Below, one piece after another: positions 11,071 through 22,600 of a DNA stretch of 64,000 nucleotides; the stretch's first letter is position 1; every line of letters starts with the position of its first letter. The stretch lies in contig CM049993.1 in NCBI GenBank assembly GCA_016630955.3, positions 682,001-746,000 on the forward strand, read 5' to 3'. Both the position numbers and the translations under genes were made by a program. The notes under the pieces are model-generated. The model had not been told where the DNA came from. It saw nothing but the letters and a program-made list of their open reading frames with translations, and did not search any database. This DNA is from Didymella arachidicola (Eukaryota; Ascomycota; Dothideomycetes; Pleosporales; Didymellaceae).

Positions 11071-11693
11071 AAAAGAGCGATAACGAGACAGAACGCTATA
11101 TCAATTGGCCAAGAGTGCAGCGTGGGCAAGCTAGATCGTTGCGAGCAACTTACACCTGAACCTATGACACCAAAGAGCCGGAAGCTGATCCAATTCGCAC
11201 TTTGTCGGCTTTTACGGCTAGGCTTGCGAACCAACCATGCATCGCGGGCGACGCTGCACCGCAATAGAATCTATTCATGCTGGAAGATGGTATGGCGGCC
11301 CGCGAACCTCGAACGCGGTAGTGCAACGGTGGAGTGCTTCAGATCAGGCTCAACGAGTCACGATTGAGGAAAGAAATCTTGTGACGCAGCCATGATCAGC
11401 AGCTGAAGACTGTGCGAAGCCCAAGGACGAGTTATTGTCAGAGTTAGGGAGAAGCGGTCGTAGACCAGCCGATGTTTTGCCGTTGCGGGCCGCTTCCCGA
11501 GAACCCTCTCTTCGTTGAAGCATCATTCCTTAACCAGCTCCACCACACACACAAAGCTGTGTCGCCGCGACACGTGGAATTTCTCCACTTTTTGTTACCG
11601 CGCATTGCATGTTTATCTCATAGTTCCTATACTTCGTCACGCGTCTATCCAGAAGGTCATCCCAATTTGAAGAATACCAGAAAACTTTAGGGT
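11071..11693. other. Intergenic, acyltransferase promoter and transposon left flank
   Basis: Runs from the acyltransferase start to the TA target site of the first transposon. No coding or RNA feature recognised. Confidence 0.45.
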
Positions 11694-11695
11694 TA

Positions 11696-11758
11696 ACGTG
11701 TTTCATAAGCGAGTCGCCCACTCAAGCGAGTCGCCCACCTAACGCCGCCAACCCGCCT
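11696..11758 (+). repeat. Left terminal inverted repeat of element 1, with internal 17 bp tandem duplication
   Basis: Matches the reverse complement of 13477-13522 except that AAGCGAGTCGCCCACTC is followed by a second near-identical copy ending CCT (16 of 17 identical). Confidence 0.9.
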
Positions 11759-11776
11759 GCACAGGAACATCGCGCA

Positions 11777-13417
11777 ATGCAACAACAACGCCAGCCTCTA
11801 CAGGCACATACTGAATGCGATATACAGCTTACTATCTCTGATTATACCTCAAACCAATTTCAAAGCCTAAGACGCGCTGCTGCAGTCTACAGTGTTCCCC
11901 GAACAACAGTACGCGATCGACGCGCCGGACGACGCTCTCGACGCGACTGCGAGCCGAACTCAAAGCGCCTAACAAAGCTAGAAGAGGAGGCGATTATTGA
12001 ACGTATACTTGAGCAAGATCTACGAGGGATATCCCCATCAAAGCTTCTTGTACAAGATATGGCTGATAGACTGCTCCGCGCACGCGACGCGGAGCCTGTT
12101 GGCAAGAACTGGGTTGACAACTTCATAAAACGCACACCTGAGCTGCAAAAGCGATGGACCCGCCCGTACGATCGCCAGCGAGCTGCCTGCGAGGACCCGG
12201 CGGTTATCCAGCCCTGGTTCACACTTGTTCAGTCGATAAAGGCAAAGTACGGTATTATAGACGAGGACATGTACAACTTTAACGAGTCTGGCTTTCTGAT
12301 GGGCAAGATCTCGTCGCAACTAGTAGTAACGGGCTTAGAGAAGCCTGGGAAGCGCAAGAAACTCCAGCCTGGCGATCGCGAGTGGGTTACCCTGGTACAA
12401 GGCGTCGGGTCGACGGGGAAGGTTATCCCACCGTTCCTTATCCTCGCAGGCAAGGTTCTTATCTCCAACTGGTTTACTGAGGACCTGCCACGGGACTGGG
12501 TTATTGATGCTAGTCCTACTGGCTGGACTAACAACAATTTGGCGCTTGCCTGGCTTAAACACTTCGACTTGCATGCGAAGCCAGTTGGGGTCTACCGGCT
12601 ACTTATAATTGACGGCCATGAGAGCCACTGCTCAGTGGATTTCCAGGATCTCTGCAGAGAGAAGAAGATAATCACTCTCTGTATGCCCCCGCACTCGTCG
12701 CACCTGCTGCAGCCACTTGACGTTGCCTGCTTCTCGCCGCTGAAGCGCTTGTATGGCGACGAGGTTTCGGCCTTAGCACGCAGTCGTGTCCACCATATTA
12801 ACAAGGAAACCTTCCTACCAGCTTTTAAAGCAACGTTTGAGAAGACGTTTACAGCAGAGAACGTTCGCGCAGGCTTTAGAGGTGCTGGGCTAGTCCCACA
12901 CAACCCAGAGGCTGTGCTATCGAAGCTTGATGTGCGCCTGCGCACGCCAACGCCACCAAAACCCAGCGACGTCGCCTGGGAGCCGAAGACACCACGCAAC
13001 GCTCACGAAGTAGAGGAGCAGTCAACTCTGATCCAAAAGCGGATTCAAATTCATCGAGGGTCTCCAGCAAGTTCTTTAGATGAGCAGGTTAAACAGTTGG
13101 CAAAGGGCGCTCAGCAGATAGCTTATAATATGGTGTTAATGCAGGAGGAAATGGGCCGCCTTCGAGACGCTGTAGAAGCGTCTACAAAGCGCAAGACCCG
13201 TAAGCGACGTTATATACGCGCAGAGGAGACCCTTACAGTTAGTGAAGTAGCTGACTTAATTGCTAAAAAGGAGGGTAAGGGTCGTAGTGAGGGCGAGACG
13301 CCTGCGAAGAGGGTGCGCGTTGGGCGACGCTGCGGGCGTTGCGGTAAGATTAGACACAACTCCCGTACCTGCAAGGTAGAAATAGAGGACGTAGATGCTA
13401 GCGATGCGTCTGAATAG
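11777..13417 (+). CDS. Pogo-type DDE transposase of element 1, first catalytic Asp replaced by Asn
   Basis: 546 residues without interruption. Order: an N-terminal Psq-like helix-turn-helix (FQSLRRAAAVYSVPRTTVRDR), a CENP-B-type DNA-binding region (about residues 70-130, WVDNFIKRTPELQKRW), and the DDE_1 catalytic core. The core should read D-D35-D. Asp279 (LIIDGHESH) and Asp315 (LLQPLDV) are present, but the first position, normally NFDE, is NFNES with Asn169 (codon AAC, 12281-12283). The C-terminus ends with a zinc knuckle CGRCGKIRHNSRTC (C-x2-C-x4-H-x4-C). Nuclease activity needs all three acids, so this copy is probably catalytically dead, although DNA binding may remain. GAC to AAC is a G-to-A change in TpG context. 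Confidence 0.93.
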   Translation: MQQQRQPLQAHTECDIQLTISDYTSNQFQSLRRAAAVYSVPRTTVRDRRAGRRSRRDCEPNSKRLTKLEEEAIIERILEQDLRGISPSKLLVQDMADRLLRARDAEPVGKNWVDNFIKRTPELQKRWTRPYDRQRAACEDPAVIQPWFTLVQSIKAKYGIIDEDMYNFNESGFLMGKISSQLVVTGLEKPGKRKKLQPGDREWVTLVQGVGSTGKVIPPFLILAGKVLISNWFTEDLPRDWVIDASPTGWTNNNLALAWLKHFDLHAKPVGVYRLLIIDGHESHCSVDFQDLCREKKIITLCMPPHSSHLLQPLDVACFSPLKRLYGDEVSALARSRVHHINKETFLPAFKATFEKTFTAENVRAGFRGAGLVPHNPEAVLSKLDVRLRTPTPPKPSDVAWEPKTPRNAHEVEEQSTLIQKRIQIHRGSPASSLDEQVKQLAKGAQQIAYNMVLMQEEMGRLRDAVEASTKRKTRKRRYIRAEETLTVSEVADLIAKKEGKGRSEGETPAKRVRVGRRCGRCGKIRHNSRTCKVEIEDVDASDASE

Positions 13418-13476
13418 CATTAATATACTCTATAAACTGTAGTTAATTGTTGTGGTGTTGCGCAAAGTCGCTGCGT

Positions 13477-13522
13477 AGGCGGGTTGGCGGCGTTAGGTGG
13501 GCGACTCGCTTATGAAACACGT
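13477..13522 (-). repeat. Right terminal inverted repeat of element 1
   Basis: 46 bp, reverse complement of the left end (without the 17 bp duplication), ending directly at the TA duplication 13523-13524. Confidence 0.92.
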
Positions 13523-13526
13523 TATA

Positions 13527-13569
13527 CCGTGTCCGTGCACTCAATGCACGCCGTCAGTCAATGCACGCG
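13527..13569 (+). repeat. Left terminal inverted repeat of element 2
   Basis: 43 bp perfect match to the reverse complement of 15615-15657. It contains the 11-mer TCAATGCACGC twice, a possible pair of transposase-binding sites. Confidence 0.92.
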
Positions 13570-13616
13570 ATCGCGATTTCGTCCCAACTTCGCACCCCCC
13601 ATAACTCAACGCCACG

Positions 13617-15506
13617 ATGACTATGGAAGAAGCCCTTGCAGAGCTAGATGCTCTTAACTCTAGCGAAGAAGTTTGCTACGCGACAATAGCTAAAAAGCAT
13701 AGTGTTAATCGCTCAACGTTGTCGCGCAAGCACCGAGGTGTCAGCGGGTCGCGTGCAGAGGCAGGTTTAGCACGTCGCAATCTTCAACCAGAACAGGAGG
13801 CAGAGCTTGTGACGTATCTGGAGGGATTGACAGAGCAAAAGTTACCTCCTACAAGAGAGATGGTGCAGAATTACGCGTCTGATATCGCTGGACACCCTGT
13901 CTCCGAGAGCTGGGTCACACGCTTCCTCCACCGACACCAAGATGAGCTTACATCCCAATGGAGCACTTCTATGGATCGACAACGCCACGCTGCTGACTCT
14001 AGTGATAAGTACAAGGTGTACTTTGAACAGCTAGGCAGCAAAATCAACTTCTACGAAGTGGAGCCTGAGCATACGTACAATATGGATGAGAAAGGCTTCA
14101 TGGTTGGAGCCGTTGGCAGACAGAAGAGGATCTTTAGCAGGAGGCTGTTTAAGAAGAAGCAGTTTAAGCAGATGCTGCAGGATGGTAATCGTGAATGGAT
14201 AAGCTTGTTAGCGTGTGTATGCGCTGACGGCACAGCGTTGCCGCCAGCTCTCATTTACGCAGCTGACTCAAAGAACATACAAAACACATAGGTAGAGGAT
14301 GTGAAGGTAGGAGAACATATGGCCTTCTTTAGAGTATCAGGCAGTGGCTGGTCAAACGATGGGCTTGGTCTTGCCTGGCTCCAGCAGGTGTTTAAGCGCT
14401 TCACAACAGCCAAAGCTCGGAGAAAGTACCGCCTGTTGCTTGTGGATGGCCACGGGAGCCACCTAACAGAAGAGTTTCTGGAGTATTGCCACAGGCATAA
14501 GATACTGTTAGGTATCTATCCACCTCACAGCACGCACACGCTGCAGCCGCTTGATGTGGTAATGTTTAAGCCTCTCAGCACAGCATACTCAAAGAAGCTG
14601 GCAACACGCCTTCACAAGCATCAAGGCCTAGTGCCTGTAACTAAAGCTAACTTCTTTGGCCTGTTCTGGGATGCTTGGGCAAGCAGCTTCACTGCAAAGA
14701 ATATCTTTAGCTCGTTCAAGGCGACAGGTGTACACCCATTTAACCCCAATGTTATACTCGATCGCTTCACCAACGACGACTCAGACACCTCTAGCAACGC
14801 TTCAGAGGAAGCTCCTACATACGGCGGCGAGGCATGGCAGAAACTGAATACAGTCATAAAACGCGCGTTGAGTAGTGCCTCAGAGAAGGACGCATCTATT
14901 GTTCGGCAATCGCTCCACCACATGGCCATACAGAACACCCTTCTACAGAGCGAAAATAAGGGCCTGCTTGACACTCTTACTGTTAAGAAAAGGAGAAAGA
15001 TGAAGGGCAAGTCTCTAGACCTGCTGCAACACTATGAGTACTGGGGGCCTTCAATGATGTGGACTCCTCGGTCATTCAGGGAAGCCAAGACCCGCATGAG
15101 GCTTGCAAGGGAGGAGCGAGAGGCAGACGAGAAGGAGAAAGCTGACATGAGGGAGCTTGCTAAGGCTAATAAGCTATACAATGAGAAGATTGCGCAGGAG
15201 AAGCGTGATGCGCGCGCAAGGGAGAAGGAAGAGCGTGACCAGCAGAAGGCTAGGAAGGCTAAGGAAGTCGCTGAACGCAAGGCTGAGAGAGAGCGTCAAA
15301 GGCAAGCTCGCAACTCTCAAAAAGCTATACGAAAGCCCTCTATAGGCAAGCGCAAGGCTCTGGAGAAAGAAGCACCAAAGAAGAAGCAGAAACGTAGTGC
15401 TGGGGATGATGTAGCTGGTGCCTCGCGCATAGCGCGTACGCCAACACCTCCACACCAAACCAACACTCGCGGCCGCAAAATCCTTCGGCCAAGAAAGTTT
15501 TGGTAA
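13617..15506 (+). pseudogene. Pogo-type DDE transposase of element 2, interrupted by one TAG
   Basis: Open from ATG 13617 in one frame to TAA at 15504-15506 except for TAG at 14289-14291 (codon 225). The surrounding frame continues on both sides as a normal DDE_1 transposase of about 629 codons. N-terminal helix-turn-helix (YATIAKKHSVNRSTLSRKHR), CENP-B-type domain (WVTRFLHRHQDEL), then Asp157 (YNMDEKGF), Asp277 (LLVDGHGSH) and Asp313 (TLQPLDVVMF) give an intact D-D35-D set. A long Lys/Glu-rich coiled coil fills about residues 490-590. The stop most simply arose from TGG (Trp), a G-to-A change in TpG context. Apart from this codon no damage is visible, so the insertion looks young. Confidence 0.92.
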
Positions 15507-15614
15507 GAAAGTTTGTTCTATAGGTTGATAGAATGCTCCACTAAGTTATCCTGTAATACAAGCTGTTGTGTGTGGCTCTACAGCCTCAAGTCTCTGTAGC
15601 CCGTTTTGGTGATG

Positions 15615-15657
15615 CGCGTGCATTGACTGACGGCGTGCATTGAGTGCACGGACACGG
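15615..15657 (-). repeat. Right terminal inverted repeat of element 2
   Basis: 43 bp, perfect inverted copy of 13527-13569, followed by TA and then host sequence TCGCGTGTC. Confidence 0.92.
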
Positions 15658-15759
15658 TATCGCGTGTCATTTGCAGCTCAAAAAGTATGATGAAGACGAA
15701 ATATCTAGTGCGATTATGTGAACAGCCTCCCAGTATGTCGAGAGGTTGTCTGCGAGGGG

Positions 15760-16617
15760 TTGGCCGTTATCTTATGCTCCGTAGTTGAAGCCGCCAAACG
15801 TCCTCTGCTGCGATACGCAACTTGGATGTAATGGTTGGCGCTGTGCTCGAGCAGCAGCTTCACGGCCGCGGGATAAATACTATTGCAAGCCACCTAGAGT
15901 ATGATGTTGTCACTAAATCTATCGTCGCGAGAGCTGTACTATTGTTTCTTTACATCGACATTCGTGCCGTGCTTAGCCAGAAGCGTTACTGTCTTCCCGT
16001 GATCATAACCTGCAGCTGCGTGAAGTACGTTACAGTCTATTCCAACCTGCATAGTGACTCTGTGCAGTGGGAGAGCAATAGTTTGACCATTTGTTTATGA
16101 TCTAACCTGGAAGCAGTGTACAGTGCGGTTCTCTCGTGAGTCCTGGCAACTATCGATCGCATGTACTCGGAAGGTTACCGGTAGCACTCCTGTCGAGGGC
16201 CTGTTGTACGACTTATTCACCAAGACAGCAGCCTTTTTGATGGCGTATACCATGTTCTCGGATTCTGGCTAGTTTTCCAGGTAGATAGTGACACTATTTC
16301 TGGCTAACAACCCTGCCATATCCTCCGGCCCGACCTCCTTGTAGATTTGGGGTGCTACTTCCATACGATAGTGGGGCACAGGTGGCATGGCTAATATTCG
16401 TTCTGGTAACCTCCGTACCGCTTCATGCTGCTTCTTTCCTACAATATAGAACAATACAGAACAATTGTGATGTTGTACCTTGAAATTGTAGAGGCGAGTT
16501 TTGATTAATAAAAGTTGTGAAGATAGCGGTTAGCTCGTGCAACATTGTTCTCGTGGCGGGATCATAACTCTTGAGAGAATACAGGGAAACGTCTTGTTGG
16601 ACATCTGTACATGCCAA
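15760..16617 (-). pseudogene. Decayed ankyrin-repeat gene
   Basis: On the minus strand 16052-15939 reads NVLHAAAGYDHGKTVTLL followed by AKHGTNVDV and a stop, a clear ankyrin repeat (LHxAA...V..LL..G..V). A second fragment at about 15892-15770 reads AAVKLLLEHSAN, another repeat end, in a different frame. Upstream, 16617-16269 holds two open pieces that join in frame if a 41 bp GT-AG segment is removed (LQFQG then KKQHEAVRRLP), followed by in-frame stops before the ankyrin part. I read this as remains of a larger ankyrin protein, perhaps of the NACHT-ankyrin type common in these fungi (inference). It sits just beside the transposon pair. The ankyrin signal is good; the upstream extension is weak. 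Confidence 0.45.
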
Positions 16618-19600
16618 TGGCTTAGCAATAGCTCCACAATAGTCGAGTAAGAGTGAAAGCGTGGGCTTCTTTGAAGTTCTTCGAAGTTTTGGTGGTTGAG
16701 TCCTGGCAAGTTGTCATGCAGACAATGGTGTGTTACAAATCATATCTGATAGGATGCATATAGGCTGGAAATCATTCACAATGGGGGCTCAGGACTGTAA
16801 AGGTATCAATGCATTGGAGGATAGTGCTTCAGCGACGAGCAAACCTCTCCTCGAGCGCTCAATGATATGAACCATTAGACCTCTTCTCCTCATGCTGTAT
16901 GAGAAACTACTTCTTCAAACGTCTTTTGCGGTGCACGCGTACCGGTCATGTGTGGATGTGAGTTTATATCCCTCAACCTCCATTGTCAATTGGCGGACAG
17001 TCTATGCGCGGTGAAACGTTTTCAACGAGCAAAAGTGTTTCCACGTATCATGCTTGGTTTGATACAAGCTCCGCTAGACACTGTCTGTCGAAATTAGTGT
17101 GCAGAGGAGCGACGGATCAATTAGGTCGCACATGCGGTACGTGCATGTGCAGCGCCTGTATGATCTTCCAAATTGCCGCATCGCCAGATGGTGTCAGATC
17201 CGTGTGCTCGGTGCCACATGTGGATTCTCGATGTATCATCGTGTGACCTCTCGAGGGACTACACTCGTGCTACGACCTAACTCGACATGCCTAGCACTCG
17301 TCAGTGGCTCAGGACATTTGAAATGAGGCTCTGCGGAGACTCCTTGCCGATGTCTTGCATTGACGACGGTTTGCGGTTGAAAGCGGCGTAGGGTTGTAGT
17401 GCTTTGGTTATTGTCTTGGTGCAGTGCCACGGTTACATGTTCGGCCAGGAAAGGAAGTTCGGATGTCGAAAGCGGTCCCTCATGAGTGTGTAGGGTTAAG
17501 TGCCCTATTCTCGAGTCCTCTGTGTAAAAATTACATGACGAAGACTTCTGGAGCGTGCCGCGGCTGATTGTGCAAATTCCAACGAAGTTGATGTTTGTGG
17601 TCGCAATCCGCGAAGCAAGAGTGGATAGGATTTGGACAACTCGAGGCGCACTTCCAATCTCAGGAGCCTAAGGGAAGGTTTTTTTCCGAATGTTGCACGA
17701 AAGCGAAGTTCCCTAGTTAGCTCGCAACAAGGACTGTTTTGGACTGACACATGGGAGCAGTCAAAGACACTGAACGAGGAGCCCATCGCTACACAGTCGT
17801 ACGCGCTATTGCGAGACGCCAGAGCGGGCTTCAGCCCCCTCTGAATCAGGGGCCAGAGAGCCTAGCAACGAATTCACGGAGTTGTTGCTACCATATCTGT
17901 CAGCTGAAGCTATAGGCCCGGTACGAGGGAATAGCTTCTATTTGGGCAGTTGCATTCACAAACATGAACTTGTCCTTCAGCTCTCATTTCAGGTACCAAA
18001 GTTTTTATTCTCATACAGCTCCATACGCCTCGGCACCTAGCCCTGCCTCAACGGGAACGTTGAATTAGAATGCAGTTGCAAGCTTTCATGCCCGGATATT
18101 GAAAGTTGAGCATGGCTGCCAGCGGGATTGTGGAGAAACATACAACGGTCCCGGTCCGTCAGCTGAAGGACAATAAGCTCAAGGCCAAGCAGCACAATGT
18201 CCTATATTTTGCGTCGAGTAATCCAGAGCTGTACCCAGGTCAGTACTCGAATGCCAAGCCCTACGTGCTGACAACGTCTGGAATTGTGGACTACAAACTG
18301 TCGGTAATAAACTGCCGGGTCCGTGGGTCAAGGCTTGCCGATCCAAGCAAATGACCCAGCTTTACCCGCAACTTCCACTAAGGGCATCGTTCAACATGTG
18401 TCTTCGGTGTGGCCGGCATTTGATCGATAGATTTCCGAGATCTAATTCTCAGATCGAGAGCAAAGTCGCAGAAGCAAGGCGACGACCCGAGAAAGTCGAC
18501 TGATCTCCCGCAGAAGGGCGACTAGGATAGAAAAAGTAAAACCTTTTTGTGATCCAGGCTGCCGCGGAAGGGAGTCATGCAAGAATGATGAGTGTCGTAC
18601 AGTACTCCTTGACACGATGTGCCGTGATGCAATCGACAAACACATCGTACGGATATGTTGATTGTCCATGGCGATCAATCCTTTGGCATTTCAGTGTGGC
18701 GACCTTTTGCTTTTCCCGCTCTGCCTCATGCTGTCTAGCAACTACCGCAGGAGTGGAGCACTTCGACCCATGATTGTTATCTAGATATCGCCCAACCTTA
18801 CAAGGCATACACAAACCGTGTGTAATCAACCATGCATGAAAGGACACAATGGGCGTTTCCGAGATCTTATTGGAAAAGGTTTTGCAGCCGCGTAGTGCAA
18901 TCGAGCTGCTCTGGCGGGGTTAGATTTCACTACACGGTTGAGATTGAGCGTAAGATAGCGCATACTACACACGTACAACGAATAACACTTCAGCGAAAGG
19001 CACTAACTCCGGTGATCAGCCACCAAGCTGAACTTTTGCCAGCTGTTGGATGTTACGAAGCGCGCGCACAGTGCAGACCCAAATACGAACGGAAGCTTCG
19101 AGTCGTCTGGGACCTAACGATGGGTCATTCGGCTATCGCACTGCAGCTGAAGTCGAAAGCAGGGGTCAAAACTCGCGACAATGATGCGTTGCAGACTGGG
19201 GCCTCCCTGCCTATGTGTGATACCAGGTCTGCACGATCCAGACGGGATGGCTTTGATGGCGTCGAGCCTAGCGGGCACGATAATTCGCATCCACTCGTTC
19301 AGGTAATGAGCGACACGCCCGACAAAGATTAACGGGATCTCCAATGTGGAGTGCTCCTGCCTCCTGGCGTCCGCCACAAAAGATTGGTGTTCGACTGTTA
19401 GAGCTGTGACGCAGGTACAGCTGCACATCAAAACTCTGTTGTTGGGAATGACGATAATCCGTTCCAAGTTGTAGATCTCCACCTACGCGTTAGCGATATT
19501 GGATTACAGCGAGAATAACCCCGGCTCAAAAGTAGGTTGCGCTAACAGGCGCGCACAATAAAATCGGAGAAGTCATTCTGTCGAGGCGCTCTCCGCGGCT

Positions 19601-22600
19601 GAGGGCAGCCGAGACTGATCTGGCCGCTCATCGAGAAATCCAACATCGTCTACCAATGAGCAATTTGTGGTTGCGCACCCTCAAATCTAGTTCTGGACGC
19701 CTGGAAACGAAAGCGGTTATAAGCGATGAACGACTTAGGGAGACAGCTCAAACGTGCTTGATGCAAATCGTGATGTCGACAGGGCAGGCTTTGGCGAGGC
19801 AGGTCTCAACAAGATCGCGATTGGCTGAGCCTGAGAGGGTAAGCAGATTTCTTGTTGGCTGCAGCATGCAGGAATAGGAGGTGCCGAGCTACAAGGAAGG
19901 GCAAGTTGGCTAGGGTAGCAACTTCGTGATGGTGCAGGTAAAGTGTGCCAGCAACACAGCTTGCCTGCAACAACGGGCTACTTGTACGTTTCGAGCCATC
20001 ATCGGAAACAGAGCACGAGCAGCGATTTTGGGGTTCGGCTTGATGCTGCGGGGTAATGAGGCAAGTTCACGTTGCGCAGGCACTGTAGAAGGTTGGGAAC
20101 TGCAGCATCGTGGGCGGGTAGAAGGGCTCAAAACGTGGCAGCCGCAACCCACAGATGAGTTGTAGTTGACTTGAGGATCTCCTTCGACTGCTCAGTGCTG
20201 TGCAGCACAAAATCCCAGCAATGTGGTTGGGCGTCGTCGGGTCGAGGCTTAGGGCTTCCGGACCAGGATCCTTGAGGCCTGGGCTGGAAGCTTGCCAAAG
20301 TTGTGAGCATGTCAAAAACTAATATGTGCAACCCGCGTGTCACAAAAGCCGACTGTGGGGACTCGGGCACTCCGAACGCTTATAATCGGCAAGATCTAGT
20401 AGAGCAACGGGCAAGATCCTAGTGCAACGCAGCGTTGTGCGGAGGGCGCCGTCTTAGCTGTTGTCTGGGTGCGAAGACGGAGGGATGAGAGCGATGTCCG
20501 TGCAAAGTGTGACAGTGAGTCAGCGTGCACATAAGTCAAACCTTGTATTTTGATTGATTGTGATGGTTTCCGATGATATTTGGATGTTCACTGATCTTCG
20601 AAGCTGTGCAAGATGATTGATGGACTTGCATGGAAAGCACAGGGCTGATTGACCGGTCAAGGCCCCATGACGTTTGAACGGAGTCGAGCGCGAATTTGGC
20701 GGGGTACGACGTACGGATAAGGTGAAGAACGGAGACCGACTGAGACTATCGCTAAACAAGATTGGGATGTTAATCAAACTGGTGCGCAGAACCGGCACAA
20801 AGGTCAGAAAGGTCATCTCCCAGGATGTGCATGCTGGCTAGCCGCCCTAGCAGCTTACCGACACTGCAATAGCGGCGCCGTGTATGATGCGCGCCATGGG
20901 GCAGAATCGAGATAGGTAGTTTAGAAGCCAACGAGCAGCTTGCCTCGAAGGTTAAGCGCGCTGAGAAGGGCCGGTAGGCCACCTGGGCCGCTGGGCGTGA
21001 GTCTCTTCAGCGGAGACGTGTAGACATCGTTTACTGGGCCTCTCGCTTGAAAGCTATCGTTATTGGGTAAAAGCGCCTAGGATTACACGACACCTGCATT
21101 GGTCGGTTGCGTGACAGAAGATGCTGCGAGATGAAGGACTTTGTCCCACGTCTCTGTTGCTGCCTGAGGTGTCGGTTGCTCGACAGATGTCGATATTCGA
21201 AGCTCTGGGTTACTCAGGGGCGATCCCAAGCTGCAGACGCCTACCGGGTCCCGAGACGGGGACAGCCAGCAAGCCCACAAGCCCTGGTCAAGGCGTGAAC
21301 GGAGGATGCAGGCAGAGCGGACACGGCTGCGGCTTCAGATCTCTGCACACTCTTGCACCATTTGGCTTTGCACTGCGCCCACTGGGGGTTGGCGCCGGCG
21401 ATGGCTGCCCCAATTGTGCGGTCTGTGGCAGCAGCCTCACGCACGGCCTGGAACACAGACGAATCGACCGCTCGATCGACCGCGAGAGGAACCCAGTCCA
21501 TGTGGTCTGTCTCTGCCGCGAGAGACTCCGACCAGGCAGTCGGTACACTCTCAACGACACGACATGCAGCAGACGTCAGTCCATGCACAAGAGCGCCCGC
21601 AGCTCCATCAGGTCTCTTACAACAGCTGTCAGCGAGCGTCGACAGGCGCCTCGTACTCTTGATAGCATGCAGACGAGTGCAGCGTATGCAGCCAGCAGGG
21701 CTGGTGGTTGGGACGAAACAGTCAGCAGCATTATCGAACGCTCCCAACACGGCATAATGGCCTCAGATCAGACGCGCGCAAGATAATGAACCGAGACTCA
21801 ACCCACTGCACGCCTGGTTTTCCACGTGGGGATCCAAACCTTACCAAGGCAAGCCTTGCAATGCGGTGCGCCGGGACAGGCGCAAGAGAAATGAGGGAGA
21901 GCAGGGACCGCACGCTCGCTGCGAGTGACGCCTTGCCTTTTCAGTGGCACACGTGCCTCAATCAATACATCAGTCTCGCTAATTATAGACGTCACTGCAA
22001 ATGCTAAGCAGTGCATGTTTCGGGGCCAAAAAGCACTCTCCGGGAGGGTGACGTTATGTCGGTATTGGATGACCTTTTGCCTTTTTCGATTTGGCAAGGG
22101 ATAGCAATCTACAGGGAACGGGTGCTAGTTGTGCTAGGCCGCGGCTGGCGATCGATGGCCTTCAGCAAGTCCTGCTCTTTGTCCCTACCGTCGCAGCACC
22201 TGCTTAAGCGCGCAACGCAGCGCAGGCAGGCCGCAGGTCCATCCAACCATCCATCGATCATTGAATCAGATGCAGCTCGCAGTCCTACACCTATTCAGCT
22301 AGCGTCAGCTGGCGACCTCAGCGCCTGTTGTCAGCTAGGCTGGGAGCAGGAAGGGGGCACGGTTGCTGCACTGGTCGCCGACACTCTGAGCACTGGCCGC
22401 CAGGATTGCAAGGCATCCACGCACGAAGGAATAGACGCTGGGGTTGAGGACCTTGCGATGCTGCTGGTGATGTACCTTGGTGTGATGTTGTCGCGCTGGA
22501 CTCTTCGAGAACGCTTGCCAGCGCCGCCAGCTTCCATCGAGGGCGATCAGCACTGCCAGCAAACGGGGATTGGCCTTTGGAAACGGCGAGCTTGGACAAA

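Larger units (their letters stand above)
11696..13522 (+). mobile_element. Pogo/Fot-class (Tc1-mariner superfamily) DNA transposon, element 1, 1827 bp
   Basis: The element has terminal inverted repeats beginning ACGTGTTTCATAAGCGAGTC at the left and the reverse complement ending at 13522. It is flanked by TA on both sides (11694-11695 and 13523-13524), the target duplication of this superfamily. It holds one transposase gene. The right TIR is 46 bp; the left is 63 bp because a 17 bp segment is duplicated. Ends and target site are read directly from the sequence. Confidence 0.93.
13527..15657 (+). mobile_element. Pogo-class DNA transposon, element 2, 2131 bp, directly abutting element 1
   Basis: Perfect 43 bp terminal inverted repeats, 13527-13569 and 15615-15657, starting CCGTGTCCGTGCACTCAATG. 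TA flanks both ends (13525-13526 and 15658-15659). The left TA touches the right TA of element 1, giving TATA between the two elements. The TIRs are unrelated to those of element 1. One transposase gene with a single nonsense codon fills the inside. Confidence 0.93.

Noticed and set aside
11687..11695. Telomere-like TTAGGGTTA at the left edge of element 1
   Set aside because: Only one and a half units, and the final TA is part of the transposon target site; chance is the simplest explanation.
11696..15657. Strong RIP of the two transposons
   Set aside because: Only one inactivating G-to-A change per element is evident and frames are otherwise intact, unlike heavily RIPed repeats.
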